The notes below the pieces were generated by a model. The model worked only from the letters and a program-made list of their open reading frames with translations. It did no database searches and was not told where the DNA came from. From Planctomycetota bacterium (lineage in GTDB: Bacteria > Planctomycetota > UBA1135 > GCA-002686595), in contig JACKHV010000003.1 in NCBI GenBank assembly GCA_020638835.1, forward strand, positions 248,001 to 312,000: a stretch of 64,000 nt of DNA, read 5' to 3'. Each line of letters opens with the position of its first letter. The first letter of the stretch is position 1. The position numbers and the translations under genes were made by a program. Positions 20,008 through 29,240 of the stretch are shown here, in pieces.

Positions 20008-21767
20008 CGCGAGACCTCCGCGTTGCGGGTGACGATGCCTGCGTGGTCGGTGACGACGCGGACGGCGACGGACGACGGATCGGAAGTGCGCACGATCCAG
20101 TTCAAGGTGCGGCGGCCGCCGGTCCCCGCCAGCTCGTCGACCATCACGCGACGCGGGCCGGCGATCAGCTCGTCGCCGTCGGCGAAGGTCAGCTGCACGC
20201 GGATGGGGCGCAGCGTCTCGGTGCTGCGCGCGGCGGCCGTGGTGAACGGCAGCAGTCGCGCGTTCTCGAGGACGACTTCGATCTCGTGCAAGCCTTCGCC
20301 GAGACGGCGCGCCGTGCACTCGACGACTTCGACGCGCGGGATCTCAGCAGCGAGCTCGAGCAGGAAGGCGAAGTGTTCGTCAGCGAGCTCGTCGCGCAGC
20401 GCGACCGGCGGTTCGATGCGCGCGAACGGCATCCATCCGCCGATCTCGACCGGTCCGAGGTCGGGGTGGTCGAAGGCGGTCCAGTCGTGGAAGGCGTCGA
20501 CGCCTTGCGCTTCGAGCCACGCGAGTGTCTTCGCGTCGTCACAGGGCTCGGGAGCCTTCTCGGCGTCCTTCTCGGCCGGCGCTTCCTTCGACTCGTCGTT
20601 GGATTCAGCGGGCTGCTCCGACTTCTCATCGTCAGTCTGCGCGGACTTCTCCGACTTCGGCAGCTCCGCGGGCGCGGACCAAGGGTGGACGCTGATGCAC
20701 TGCATGCCGCGGTGTTGGACGAGCCACGTCTGCAAGCGACCTTCCTCGTCCTTCGCGCCGGCGCGCGGCTTCGGGACGGCCTTCGCGTACCGGCGTCCGA
20801 GTTCCTTCAGCAGCGCGACATCGTCCGCCGGCCGACCGGGCGACTCGACGCCGCGGTTGCCCTTCTTCTGCTCCGGCGGCGGCGAGCTCAAGTCGTCCAG
20901 CTCGCCGTAGGCGACGACGAGCGAGATCTCGGGGTGCGTCAACACGAAGTCCATCACGGCCTTCACGCCTGGTTCCTCGCCGGGGAAGCGTCCGGCGCGC
21001 GCGGCGTGTTCTTCCCACAGCGCGGGGAAGTTGCGGTGCCACTCGGTGTTCCGCTCGCCGTCCTCGGCGACGCGTTCGTCGCCGTCGGAGTCGCGTCCTT
21101 CGGGGTAGAGCGCGTAGACGCCGCGCTCGCCCTTCTCGCGATCGGCTTTCTTCAGCACGCGCCGGTCGGCGGGATCGATGACCCACTCGCCCTCGGGATC
21201 GGGGACGCGCATCCACAGCACCGAACCGTCTCCGTCGACGTCGGCGATCGGATCTTCCGCTTCGCGACCGTCGCGGTCGTCGTCGACGCCGAGGCCGCTC
21301 GCGAGGCGTTCGGCGACCGGGGATTCGAAGCGCAGCTCGCAACCGTCGGGGTTCGCGCGCGCGAGCACGTAGATCGTCGTGGAGTCGAGCAGGTGCGTGA
21401 TCGCTTCGTCCTCGCCGTAGCCTTCGAGCAGCGCGCGCGCGTGGTCTAGCGCGAGGCTCGACGTCCACGCTTGAGTCCCCTCCATGCCCGCGACGAGCAG
21501 GATCGCGGGCCGGCCAGGTCGCAGCTCGCCTTCCGCGATGCGCAGCACGTCGACGGAGCGGCCGGCGCGCGAGTTGCCGATCGACATCAAGTGCGCGCGG
21601 CCGGTGTAGTCACCTTCGAGCCGGCGTTGTGCGACGCGCAGCGCGCGGTCGTCGAGCCACTCGAGGCGCGATTCGGTCGGGGCCGGAGCGTCCTGCGCGG
21701 CAGCTTGCGCCGGCGGCGCGTTGACGAAGGACGCGAAGGTCGCGAGGGAGATGAGGGCCGGGAGCAT
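20004..21767 (-). CDS. Secreted M14-like protein lacking zinc ligands (likely pseudo-carboxypeptidase)
   Basis: 587 residues with a signal peptide ending near AQAAAQDA. It is built like the downstream M14 enzyme, with the same aspartate-rich inserts (DDDRDG, DVDGDGS, DSDGDER) and a similar C-terminal domain. At the zinc site, however, it reads LVAGMEGTQAW, where the active enzyme has NVHGNE: the histidine is replaced by alanine, with the glutamate kept. The second histidine is also gone (AYGELDD). A low-complexity, charged insert (KSEKSAQTDDEKSEQ...) interrupts the domain near residue 370. It is likely a non-catalytic partner or substrate-binding subunit, translationally coupled to the active enzyme. 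Confidence 0.78.
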   Translation of the reverse strand: MLPALISLATFASFVNAPPAQAAAQDAPAPTESRLEWLDDRALRVAQRRLEGDYTGRAHLMSIGNSRAGRSVDVLRIAEGELRPGRPAILLVAGMEGTQAWTSSLALDHARALLEGYGEDEAITHLLDSTTIYVLARANPDGCELRFESPVAERLASGLGVDDDRDGREAEDPIADVDGDGSVLWMRVPDPEGEWVIDPADRRVLKKADREKGERGVYALYPEGRDSDGDERVAEDGERNTEWHRNFPALWEEHAARAGRFPGEEPGVKAVMDFVLTHPEISLVVAYGELDDLSSPPPEQKKGNRGVESPGRPADDVALLKELGRRYAKAVPKPRAGAKDEEGRLQTWLVQHRGMQCISVHPWSAPAELPKSEKSAQTDDEKSEQPAESNDESKEAPAEKDAEKAPEPCDDAKTLAWLEAQGVDAFHDWTAFDHPDLGPVEIGGWMPFARIEPPVALRDELADEHFAFLLELAAEIPRVEVVECTARRLGEGLHEIEVVLENARLLPFTTAAARSTETLRPIRVQLTFADGDELIAGPRRVMVDELAGTGGRRTLNWIVRTSDPSSVAVRVVTDHAGIVTRNAEVSR

Positions 21768-21827
21768 GGAGTCCTCTCGTTGCTGGGGGGAAGAGGCTCG
21801 GATTGTAGCGGGGCCCCCCGCCGGCGT

Positions 21828-22982
21828 TCAGCTTCCTGCCGAAGCGAGGAACTCCGCGATCTCGTCGCCGCGAGTCTCCGCGTCCTTCTCGCCCAGCTCG
21901 ATCAGCCGCTTCAGGTAGTCGGATTGGAACATGAGCAAGGAGAGCAGGTCGGAGCTCTTCGTCTCGCGGGTACCCAGTCGGCGAGTCAGGAAGCGGAACA
22001 GGCCAGGGAGCTTGGGCTCGTAGTCGGCGGCGAGGCGCCCCAGGTCGACGGACGGCCGCATGACGAGCAAGCGTACGGGGCGCAGGCCGAGGCGATCCTC
22101 GTCGGGGAGCCTGTCGATCAGCGCGTTGACGCGCTCGAGGCTCATGGCGTCCTGGTCGAGCAGATCGAGGAAGATGGCATTCATCAAGATGCCGATGACC
22201 TGTGCGGGCGGTGGGTATCCGGAGGTCGCGGAGCTCGCCGCTTCTGCCTCGGTGCGCCCGTAGCGCGTCGAGATCGCGAGGACGTGCGTTGCTCCGAGGT
22301 GGATCGACGGGGCGAGCGGTCGATGCAGGCGGATGCCGCCGTCGCCGTACCAGTGGCCGTCGACCTTCGTGGCGGGGAAGAAGAACGGCAAGGCCGACGA
22401 CGCCATGACGTGGTCGACACGGATCTTGGCGGCTTCGCTGCGTCGCGAGGGGCGCTGCCAGTCCTGCACCTCGGCGCCCTCGTAGAAGGTGAGCGTCTGT
22501 CCCGTGTCGTAGCGCGTCGCCGTGAGGGCGAGCGCCTTCAGCTCGCCGCGCGCGATGCGCTCCTCGATGCCGTTGATGGAGTTACGCGCGTCGCAGGCCA
22601 GAGCCGCGCACAGCGTGCGGTGCAACGGGCGCGTGTCGACGAGGCCCCGCATCTGCGGCACGCCCTTGCGGCCACCGAAGAAGGCGAGCTGCGCCGTCCA
22701 GCGGGCCACATGACGCAGGATGGAGAGGCTGTCGACGCGGAACACGTCGTCGATGTCGAGGTTGCTCCACAGGCGTACGAGCTTGTCGACGCGCGTGGGG
22801 AAGTCCTCGAAGCCCGCCGCGAGGTGCGCGGCGTTGATCGCTCCCGCGGAGACGCCGGTCAGGATGCGTGCGCGCAACGCGGGATGACGCCGCGCGAGGT
22901 GACGCAGGAGGCCGACTTGGTACGCGCCGCGAGCGCCGCCGCCTCCGAATGCCAGCGCGAGTTCTGTCGGGGGAGTGGACAT
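21828..22982 (-). CDS. Patatin-like phospholipase
   Basis: This 384-residue protein begins directly with the patatin oxyanion motif AFGGGGARGAYQVG (about residues 11-24). GVSAGAINAA carries the nucleophile serine (about residue 45), and YGDGGIR the catalytic aspartate (about 214). Ser-Asp dyad enzymes of this family hydrolyse acyl esters of membrane lipids. There is no signal peptide, so it should act in the cytoplasm or at the inner membrane. A C-terminal extension of about 150 residues (with LLSLLMFQSDYLKRLIELG) is not part of the core fold and could mediate membrane contact. Its neighbours give no further clue. Confidence 0.88.
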   Translation of the reverse strand: MSTPPTELALAFGGGGARGAYQVGLLRHLARRHPALRARILTGVSAGAINAAHLAAGFEDFPTRVDKLVRLWSNLDIDDVFRVDSLSILRHVARWTAQLAFFGGRKGVPQMRGLVDTRPLHRTLCAALACDARNSINGIEERIARGELKALALTATRYDTGQTLTFYEGAEVQDWQRPSRRSEAAKIRVDHVMASSALPFFFPATKVDGHWYGDGGIRLHRPLAPSIHLGATHVLAISTRYGRTEAEAASSATSGYPPPAQVIGILMNAIFLDLLDQDAMSLERVNALIDRLPDEDRLGLRPVRLLVMRPSVDLGRLAADYEPKLPGLFRFLTRRLGTRETKSSDLLSLLMFQSDYLKRLIELGEKDAETRGDEIAEFLASAGS

Positions 22983-23036
22983 GGGGCCCTAGATGCTACG
23001 GACGCCAAGCGGGCGACGCATCCACCGAGTTGCTCG

Positions 23037-23699
23037 TTAGTGCGCGCGGAGCTGCAGCGACATGTGACGGTCGGTGTCGACCACCAGCTCCGCGTGGCCC
23101 AGACCGCACTCATCGGCGAGGACCCGTAGCTCCTGCGGCGTCAGCGCCGCGTGGAGGCTTTCGGCGAAGAGCTTGCGCTGGGACTCGTTGCAGTTCGCCG
23201 CGTGCAGAGCGACGAGAGCGTTCAGCGTCTCGAGGTCCTTCGGACGGAAGAGGTCGCGGATCAGCAGGACGCCGCCGGGTGCGAGGACGCGACGCGCTTC
23301 GCGCAGGAAGGCTGCCGGCTCGGGGATGTGGTGCAGGATCGTGTTCGAGAAGACCGCGTCGAAGTGCGCGTCCGGGAGGTCGAGGCGCTTGGCGTCGGCG
23401 GCGCGGTACTCGATGCGGTCGCGGACGGAGGCGTCGAGCGCGAGGCGTCGGCGTTCGGCGACGGCGAGCATCTCGTGCGCGAGGTCGATGCCCAGCACGT
23501 GCGCGTCGGGCACGCGAGCCGCGACGACGGGCGGCATCTGGCCGGGGCCGGTACCGATGTCGAGCATGCGGCCACGCGCGCCGAGCTCGATCAAGCGGTC
23601 TATGAAGTCCGCGTTGGGGCCGCTGTGGTCCATCGCGTCGTAGTCGGCGGCCTCCTCGGCCGTGTCCATCGCTTCCGGTTCGAGGATGCGCTCGAGCAT
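23037..23699 (-). CDS. SAM-dependent class I methyltransferase
   Basis: 220 residues with the Rossmann methyltransferase motifs: MLDIGTGPGQMP (motif I, about residue 45), VLGIDLAHEML (motif II) and FDAVFSNTILHHI (motif IV), followed by LAPGGVLLIRDLF. The substrate cannot be inferred. The gene starts seven bases after the metH stop, so it is the third gene of the ArsR-methyltransferase - metH - methyltransferase operon. It may therefore deal with methionine-cycle or SAM/SAH-related chemistry, but that is only a contextual inference. Confidence 0.82.
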   Translation of the reverse strand: MLERILEPEAMDTAEEAADYDAMDHSGPNADFIDRLIELGARGRMLDIGTGPGQMPPVVAARVPDAHVLGIDLAHEMLAVAERRRLALDASVRDRIEYRAADAKRLDLPDAHFDAVFSNTILHHIPEPAAFLREARRVLAPGGVLLIRDLFRPKDLETLNALVALHAANCNESQRKLFAESLHAALTPQELRVLADECGLGHAELVVDTDRHMSLQLRAH

Positions 23700-23706
23700 G
23701 CGTCCG

Positions 23707-26700
23707 TCAGATCGTGAAGTAGCGGGCGGCGGGGTGGTGCACGACGATCGCGGACGTCGACTGCTCCGGCCAGAGCTGGAACTCGTCGCCCATCTGGATG
23801 CCGATCTCGGAGGCGCCGAGCAGGTCTAGCAGCACGGCTTGATCCTCCATGTTCGGGCACGCCGGGTAGCCGAAGGAGTAGCGCGAGCCGCGGTAACCTT
23901 GCTTGAGCAGGTTGCGCATCTCGCGCGCGTCCTGGCCGGCGATGCCGAGCTCGCCGCGGATCTGGTGGTGGATGAACTCGGCCATGCCCTCCGCCGCCTC
24001 GACCGAGAGGCCGTGGAGGTGCAGGTAGTCCTTGTAGCGGTCGGCGGCGAACCACTCGCGCGCGATGTCGGACGCCTGTTGTCCGATCGTGACGACCTGC
24101 AGCGCGACCGTGTCGAGTTGACCGTTCTGCGAGAAGAAGAAGTCCGAGATGCAGAGGTGCTTCTTGCCGTTCTGGCGCGGGAAGTCGAAGCGCGCGACCT
24201 CTTTCGACTGGTTCTCCGGGTCGAGCAGGACCAAGGCCTCGCCGTCGGCGAAGCAAGGCCAGTAGCCGTAAGCGGCACGCGGTTGGAGGATCTGCTCCTT
24301 CGCGCACTGCTTCATCAGTTCGTGGTAGATCGGGCGCACTTCGTCGTCGATGAAGCGCTGGTACTCGTCCGTCGGCGTGTTCTTGCGGCGGTAGCCCCAC
24401 TGGAACTGGAAGAGCGTGACCTCGTTGATGAAGGGCATCACGCTCTGGAGGTTCACAGACTCGACGAGGCGACGACCCCAGAAGGGCGGCTTAGGCAGGT
24501 CCGGCGCCTGGACGAGGTCGCCGCGGTGCGGGAGGTTCTCGTCCTCTTCCGGCTCGGGACGCGTGGCGGCGGCCGCGTTCTGCACCGCGTCGACCGTCGC
24601 GGCGACGTGCGCGCTGACGCGCTGCTTCTTGGCGACGACGGCAGGCTTTTGTTCGCCGCCGACGATGCGGCCGATCAGGTCGAGGCCTTCGAAGGCGTCC
24701 TTCGCGTAGTAGACGGGGCCGCCGTAGACGCTGCGGCAGTCGTGTTCGACGAAGTTCCGCGTCAGCGCGGCGCCGCCGAGGATCACGGGCGTCGTGACGT
24801 GACGCCGGTTCATCTCCTCGAGGTTCTCGCGCATGATCACGGTGCTCTTCACGAGCAGGCCGGACATGCCGATCGCGTCCGGTTGGTGTTCGTGTGCGAC
24901 GTCGAGGATGTGCTGGATCGGCTGCTTGATCCCGATGTTGAAGACCGTGTAGCCGTTGTTGGTCATGATGATGTCGACCAAGTTCTTGCCGATGTCATGC
25001 ACGTCGCCGCGCACGGTCGCCAGCACGATCTTGCCGCGCGTGTCGCCATCGGTGCGCTCCATGTGCGGTTCGAGGTGCGCGACGGCGGCCTTCATGGTCT
25101 CGGCGGACTGCAGCACGAAGGGTAGCTGCATCTCGCCGCGGCCGAACAGGTCACCGACCACGGCCATGCCGTCCAGCAGGTCCTGGTTGATGATCGCGAG
25201 CGGTTCCTTCGAGGTCATCGCTTCGTCGAGGTCTTCGAACAAGCCGTCGCGCTCGCCCTCGACGATGCGCCACTTCAGGCGCTCGAAGACGTCCGCCGGC
25301 AGCTCGCGCGCCGCGCGCGCCTTCACGTCGACGCCGTCGAAGAGCGCCATGAAGGCTTGCAGCGGGTCGTAGCCTTCACGCCGACGGTCGAAGATCAGGT
25401 CCTCCGCCGTGCGTCGCGCTTCTTCGTCGATGTGGTGCAGCGGTTCGATGCGCCCGGAGTGCAGGATCGCCGCGGAGAGCCCCGCCTTCTGCGCGTGGTG
25501 CAGGTAGACCGAATTCAGCACGTGCCGCGCGGCGGGGTTCAGGCCGAACGAGATGTTCGAGAGGCCGAGCAGGAGCCCCACGCCGGGGAGCTCTTCCTTC
25601 ACGCGACGGATGCCCTCGAGCGTCTCGAGCCCGAGGCGGCGGTCGTCCTCGTTGCCCGTGCAGATCGTGAAGGTGAGCACGTCGAAGAGGATGTCTTCGG
25701 GGCGCATGCCGTAGTCACGGACGCACAGGTCGTAGATGCGTCGCGCGATGCGCAGCTTGTCGTCCGCGGTCTTCGCCATGCCCTGCTCGTCGATCGTCAG
25801 GGCGACGACCGCGGAGCCGTGGGCCTTGGCGAGCGGGAGGACCTCGTGGCACTTCTCCGGACCTTCCTCGAGGTTGATCGAGTTGATCACGCTGCGCCCG
25901 CCGCACATCTCCAAGGCCGTCTTGATGACCTTCGGGTCGGTGCTGTCGATCATCAACGGCACGGGGACCTCGGTGCGATAGCGCGCCACCGCCTGCGTCA
26001 TGTCGGCGATCTCGTCCTTCCCGACGTACGCGACGCAGAGATCGAGCATGTGGCTGCCGTCGCGCACCTGAGCCTTGCCGACCTGCACCATGCCGTCGAG
26101 GTTCCCGTCGAGCAGGAACTCGCGGAAGGCCTTCGAGCCGTTCGCGTTCGAGCGCTCGCCGACGAGCAGCACCGAGTTGTCCTGCGCGAGATTCACCGCG
26201 CTGTAGATGCTGGTGACCTGCGGGACGAAGGCCGGCTTGCGTTTCTTCGGTGCGCGCACGCCGAGCGCGTGGACGACGGCTTCCATGTGCTCAGGCGTCG
26301 TTCCGCAGCAGCCACCGACGAGGTTGAGTCCGTCCTCGTCCACGAAGCGAAGCAGCCAGTCGGCGAGTTCCTCGGGCGTCAGCGGGTAGTACGGATGACC
26401 ATCGACGAGCTGGGGGAGGCCTGCGTTGGGGAAGGCGCCGATCTTCTTGCGACACGTCTGACCGAGCAGGCGGATGTGCTCGCCCATCTCGCGCGGTCCC
26501 GTCGCGCAGTTGAGCGAGATCAGGTCCACCGGGTACGGGTCGAGGATCGCGAGGGCGGCGGCCATCTCCGTGCCGACGAGCATCGTTCCGGTGACTTCCA
26601 TCGTCACGCTGACGAAGATCGGCGTGTCGATGCCGCGCGACTCGCGCACGTCCATCACGCCGCCGAGCGCAGCCTTGATCTGCAGCGGATCCTGGCAGGT

Positions 26701-27174
26701 CTCCACGAGGAAGGCGTCGACGCCGCCGTCGGCGAGGCCCTCGGCCTGCTCGCGGTACGACGCGCGGAGCGCTTCGTACGACGTGTGTCCGAGTGTCGGC
26801 AACTTGGTGCCGGGACCCATCGAGCCCAACACGTAGCGCGGCTTGTCCGTCGAGTACGCGTCCGCCGCGCGCCGCGCGATCTCGGCCGCAACGCGGTTGA
26901 TCTCGCGCGTGCGGTCGCCCAGGCCGAACTCTTCGAGCGTCAGCGTCGAGCCGCCGAAGGTGTTCGTCTCCACCGCGTCGCACCCCGCCGCGAAGTAGCG
27001 CTCGTGGATCCCTTGGATCACGTCGGGACGCGTCAGGTTGACGACTTCGCTGCAGTTCTCGAGGCCGAGGAAGTCCGCTTCGAGGTCGAGGTCCGCGGCG
27101 TGGATCTGCGTTCCCATCGCGCCGTCGATGACGAGGACACGCTGGTCGAGGAGTGACAGGATTTCCGAAGGCAT
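23707..27174 (-). CDS. metH: Cobalamin-dependent methionine synthase
   Basis: At 1155 residues this is a full-length MetH, which methylates homocysteine from methyltetrahydrofolate. The order is: homocysteine domain (DGAMGTQIHA at the start, zinc cysteines in LNCATGPREMG and GGCCGTTPEH), folate domain (GERSNANGSKAFRE, about residue 340), cap domain, and B12-binding domain with VHDIGKNLVDI (about 725), whose histidine binds cobalt. The activation domain at the C-terminus has YGYWPCFADGE and RYSFGYPACPN. No frameshift is seen. The start lies eight bases after the stop of the ArsR-type regulator, which very likely controls it. Confidence 0.97.
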   Translation of the reverse strand: MPSEILSLLDQRVLVIDGAMGTQIHAADLDLEADFLGLENCSEVVNLTRPDVIQGIHERYFAAGCDAVETNTFGGSTLTLEEFGLGDRTREINRVAAEIARRAADAYSTDKPRYVLGSMGPGTKLPTLGHTSYEALRASYREQAEGLADGGVDAFLVETCQDPLQIKAALGGVMDVRESRGIDTPIFVSVTMEVTGTMLVGTEMAAALAILDPYPVDLISLNCATGPREMGEHIRLLGQTCRKKIGAFPNAGLPQLVDGHPYYPLTPEELADWLLRFVDEDGLNLVGGCCGTTPEHMEAVVHALGVRAPKKRKPAFVPQVTSIYSAVNLAQDNSVLLVGERSNANGSKAFREFLLDGNLDGMVQVGKAQVRDGSHMLDLCVAYVGKDEIADMTQAVARYRTEVPVPLMIDSTDPKVIKTALEMCGGRSVINSINLEEGPEKCHEVLPLAKAHGSAVVALTIDEQGMAKTADDKLRIARRIYDLCVRDYGMRPEDILFDVLTFTICTGNEDDRRLGLETLEGIRRVKEELPGVGLLLGLSNISFGLNPAARHVLNSVYLHHAQKAGLSAAILHSGRIEPLHHIDEEARRTAEDLIFDRRREGYDPLQAFMALFDGVDVKARAARELPADVFERLKWRIVEGERDGLFEDLDEAMTSKEPLAIINQDLLDGMAVVGDLFGRGEMQLPFVLQSAETMKAAVAHLEPHMERTDGDTRGKIVLATVRGDVHDIGKNLVDIIMTNNGYTVFNIGIKQPIQHILDVAHEHQPDAIGMSGLLVKSTVIMRENLEEMNRRHVTTPVILGGAALTRNFVEHDCRSVYGGPVYYAKDAFEGLDLIGRIVGGEQKPAVVAKKQRVSAHVAATVDAVQNAAAATRPEPEEDENLPHRGDLVQAPDLPKPPFWGRRLVESVNLQSVMPFINEVTLFQFQWGYRRKNTPTDEYQRFIDDEVRPIYHELMKQCAKEQILQPRAAYGYWPCFADGEALVLLDPENQSKEVARFDFPRQNGKKHLCISDFFFSQNGQLDTVALQVVTIGQQASDIAREWFAADRYKDYLHLHGLSVEAAEGMAEFIHHQIRGELGIAGQDAREMRNLLKQGYRGSRYSFGYPACPNMEDQAVLLDLLGASEIGIQMGDEFQLWPEQSTSAIVVHHPAARYFTI

Positions 27175-27182
27175 GGTGGTGA

Positions 27183-28115
27183 TCAGCCCTTCGCGCCGGT
27201 GGCGACCAGGGTCATGAAGTGGGGGGGCTGGGGATCGCGCGCGGCGCGCTGCACGTGGACGTGCTGGAAGCCGGCTTCCGAGATCAGCGCCTCGAGCGCT
27301 TGTTCCGTGAACCCGAGGTGCTGGTGGTGGTACTTCTCGCGGACCCAGTCCTCGCTGTGCGCGAGCAGGTCAAGCACCAGCAATCGTCCGCCGGGGACCA
27401 GGATGCGCTGCGCCTCTTCGAGCGCGCGCTCGGGCTTGCGGGCGTAGTGCAGCGCTTGGCTCAGCACGACGACGTCGTACGAGCGGTCGGCGAGCGGCAG
27501 GTCCTCGATGTCGGCCTCGACGGTGACGATGTTGTCGATGCCCTTGTCCTTCGCGCGCTGGTTCAGCTGACCGAGCATCTCGGACGAGATGTCGACCGCC
27601 GTCACCGACTCCGCGATCTCGGACAGCATCAACGTAAGCAGTCCGTCGCCGATGCCGAGGTCGGCGTAACGCGCTCGGGGCGCGAGCTGGAGGATCGCGC
27701 GCGCGAGTCCCTCCCACGTGCGGCCCGGCAGCAGCTGCTCGCCGAAGGCGGCGGCCACGCGGTCGAAGTACGCGCGCGACTGTTCGCGACGTCGCTGGCG
27801 CAGCATCTCGAGCCCGGCGAGATCGGCGCGGAACTCGGGAGCCTGTTCGCTCTCCTGCAGCAGCGATTCCCACATCCCCGCGGCCGGGCCGGCGGCGATC
27901 GAGTGGAAGCTGCGCCGGCCGACGCGCCGGTCCTGCACCAATCCGACTTCCTTGAGCAGGGTCAGGTGCGTGGAGATCCGGCTCTGACCCATGTTCAGGA
28001 TCTCCATCAGGTCGGTCCCCGACAGTTCTTCCTGGGCGAGCAGGTGGAGGATGCGCAGGCGCGTCTCCTCGGCGAGGGCCTTGAGCAGGCGCGAGGTCGT
28101 CGTCAATCCAATCAT
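27183..28115 (-). CDS. ArsR-family regulator fused to a SAM-dependent methyltransferase domain
   Basis: Residues about 1-85 are an ArsR winged helix (LLKALAEETRLRILHLL, then QSRISTHLTLLKEVGLV as the recognition helix). Residues about 120-310 are a class I methyltransferase (ARYADLGIGDGLLTL motif I, VTAVDISSEM motif II, YDVVVLSQALHY motif IV). The typical metal-binding cysteines of arsenic sensors are absent. Its place directly upstream of metH suggests a regulator of methionine or SAM/SAH metabolism, with the methyltransferase fold as a likely ligand-binding domain. The start is the ATG at 28115, which keeps the family N-terminus; an ATG at 28181 would add 22 residues. Repeats at 28111-28135 could be its own operator. 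Confidence 0.85.
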   Translation of the reverse strand: MIGLTTTSRLLKALAEETRLRILHLLAQEELSGTDLMEILNMGQSRISTHLTLLKEVGLVQDRRVGRRSFHSIAAGPAAGMWESLLQESEQAPEFRADLAGLEMLRQRRREQSRAYFDRVAAAFGEQLLPGRTWEGLARAILQLAPRARYADLGIGDGLLTLMLSEIAESVTAVDISSEMLGQLNQRAKDKGIDNIVTVEADIEDLPLADRSYDVVVLSQALHYARKPERALEEAQRILVPGGRLLVLDLLAHSEDWVREKYHHQHLGFTEQALEALISEAGFQHVHVQRAARDPQPPHFMTLVATGAKG

Positions 28116-28135
28116 GGAATCGTGATGGAATGATA
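28111..28135. promoter_or_regulatory. Candidate operator of the ArsR-type regulator
   Basis: Two direct copies of ATGGAAT (28114-28120 and 28125-28131) lie eleven bases apart, one helical turn, framed by ATCAT and ATGAT in inverted orientation. The start codon at 28115 sits inside the first copy. Binding here would block transcription or translation of the regulator-metH operon. This is inferred from position and symmetry only. Confidence 0.4.
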
Positions 28136-28211
28136 TCAGTGATCGGTCGGGGTGGAGCGCGGCTGTACGACTCTTCCGCATGCATGGATCTATCCCGGAA
28201 TGGGGACAGGG

Positions 28212-28258
28212 GGTGGCCCCCGGAGTACCCAGACCGACGTGGCTCCCCGAGGGTCACC
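28212..28258 (-). terminator. Imperfect GC-rich hairpin after the 28345-28887 gene
   Basis: GGTGGCCCCCGGAGT and CTCCCCGAGGGTCACC pair imperfectly around a loop of about 17 bases. It lies downstream of the lipoprotein gene and upstream of the ArsR-type regulator, both on the minus strand. It could end the former transcript or be part of the latter's leader. Confidence 0.35.
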
Positions 28259-28344
28259 GCTCGACTCCTCACCACGACCCCGGTCGGGCCGGGAGGGACT
28301 TCGGCGCGGGACGCGCGCCGCGCTCGACGGCCGCGCGCGTCCGC

Positions 28345-28887
28345 TCAGCGCTGCTGCAACTGCTCGTTCAGCCAGTCCTCGCGCTCGTACAACTCGCGCA
28401 GCGGCTGAATTCCCATCGACTCCCGCTCGGCGTCGGTCGTCGCGGGGTCGACCGGGTAGAGGCGCCAGCGCCGCAGGAACTCGATGTACTCGTACTGCGT
28501 GCCGTAGCGCTGCGGCTTGCCCTCGATGCGGCAGAGCTTGTCCACCGCCGTGGCCATGACGCGGAAGGCGCGGTCCTCGCCGAGCTCGACGGACTTCTGC
28601 GCGAGATCGCGGGCCAGCACCAGATCCTCGGGCTTCTGCGAGGAGATCAGGATCCAAGCGGCGTTGTAGTAGTCCTTCGCGGACTCGAGCTCGCCGGCTT
28701 CCTGGAAGCCGCGCACCTTCGAGATGCGGGACTGTTGCTCGCTGACGAACTGCTCGTCCGTCCCGGCGAAGGCGCCGCCGGACGCGAGGTCGCGACGGGT
28801 CTCGTCGACCATCACGTCGAGTCGTTCCGAGGTAGAGCGGCAGGCGGTCAGCGAGAAGAGGCAGAGCAGGAGCAGGAAGCGAGTCAC
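28345..28887 (-). CDS. Hypothetical lipoprotein with a helical repeat-like domain
   Basis: The GTG start has AAGGAA at a good distance upstream. The 180-residue product starts with a lipoprotein signal (MTRFLLLLCLFSLTACRS), so it is probably anchored to a membrane facing the periplasm. The rest is mostly charged helices. The second half (ELGEDRAFRVMATAVDKLC, then GKPQRYGTQYEY) resembles the DUF6624 group of small domains of unknown function. No catalytic residues are evident, and its neighbours do not clarify its role. Confidence 0.72.
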   Translation of the reverse strand: MTRFLLLLCLFSLTACRSTSERLDVMVDETRRDLASGGAFAGTDEQFVSEQQSRISKVRGFQEAGELESAKDYYNAAWILISSQKPEDLVLARDLAQKSVELGEDRAFRVMATAVDKLCRIEGKPQRYGTQYEYIEFLRRWRLYPVDPATTDAERESMGIQPLRELYEREDWLNEQLQQR

Positions 28888-28973
28888 GGGGAGTTCCTTC
28901 GGCGGAGGAGCAGGGGCGGGCCGGCCAGTCTCGGCGCTCCCGCGTCCCCGTCAAGTGCGCGGGCCCGGGAAGG

Positions 28974-29240
28974 CTAGAGCCGCGCCAGCAGGGCGCCGCC
29001 GCGCTTGTCCCGTTCGACCGCGCGGACTCCCAGCGACCTGCCGTCTGGGCCGCGCAGCCAGCGCTCGACCTTGTCGCGCAGGACCGGTTGCTGCGTGCGG
29101 TTGCCCAGGCCGCGGCCGGTGATCACCAGCAGCTCGCTCGCGCCGCGGACGCGGGCGGTGTGCAGCGCCTGGGAGAGGCGCCGGAGTGCGGCCTCGGGGC
29201 GGAGCCCGTGCAGGTCGACGCTGAGGCTGGGAGTGGTCAT
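28974..29240 (-). CDS. Small Smr-domain protein
   Basis: The 88-residue protein is little more than an Smr domain: VDLHGLRPEAALRRLSQAL at the start carries the conserved DLHG motif, and LLVITGRGLGNRTQQPVLRDKV carries the TGxG loop. Smr domains bind or nick nucleic acid, and larger proteins use them on branched DNA or colliding ribosomes. I chose the ATG at 29240 because the domain begins there; the frame extends upstream with sequence of no coding character. It is a monocistronic-looking gene. Confidence 0.8.
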   Translation of the reverse strand: MTTPSLSVDLHGLRPEAALRRLSQALHTARVRGASELLVITGRGLGNRTQQPVLRDKVERWLRGPDGRSLGVRAVERDKRGGALLARL

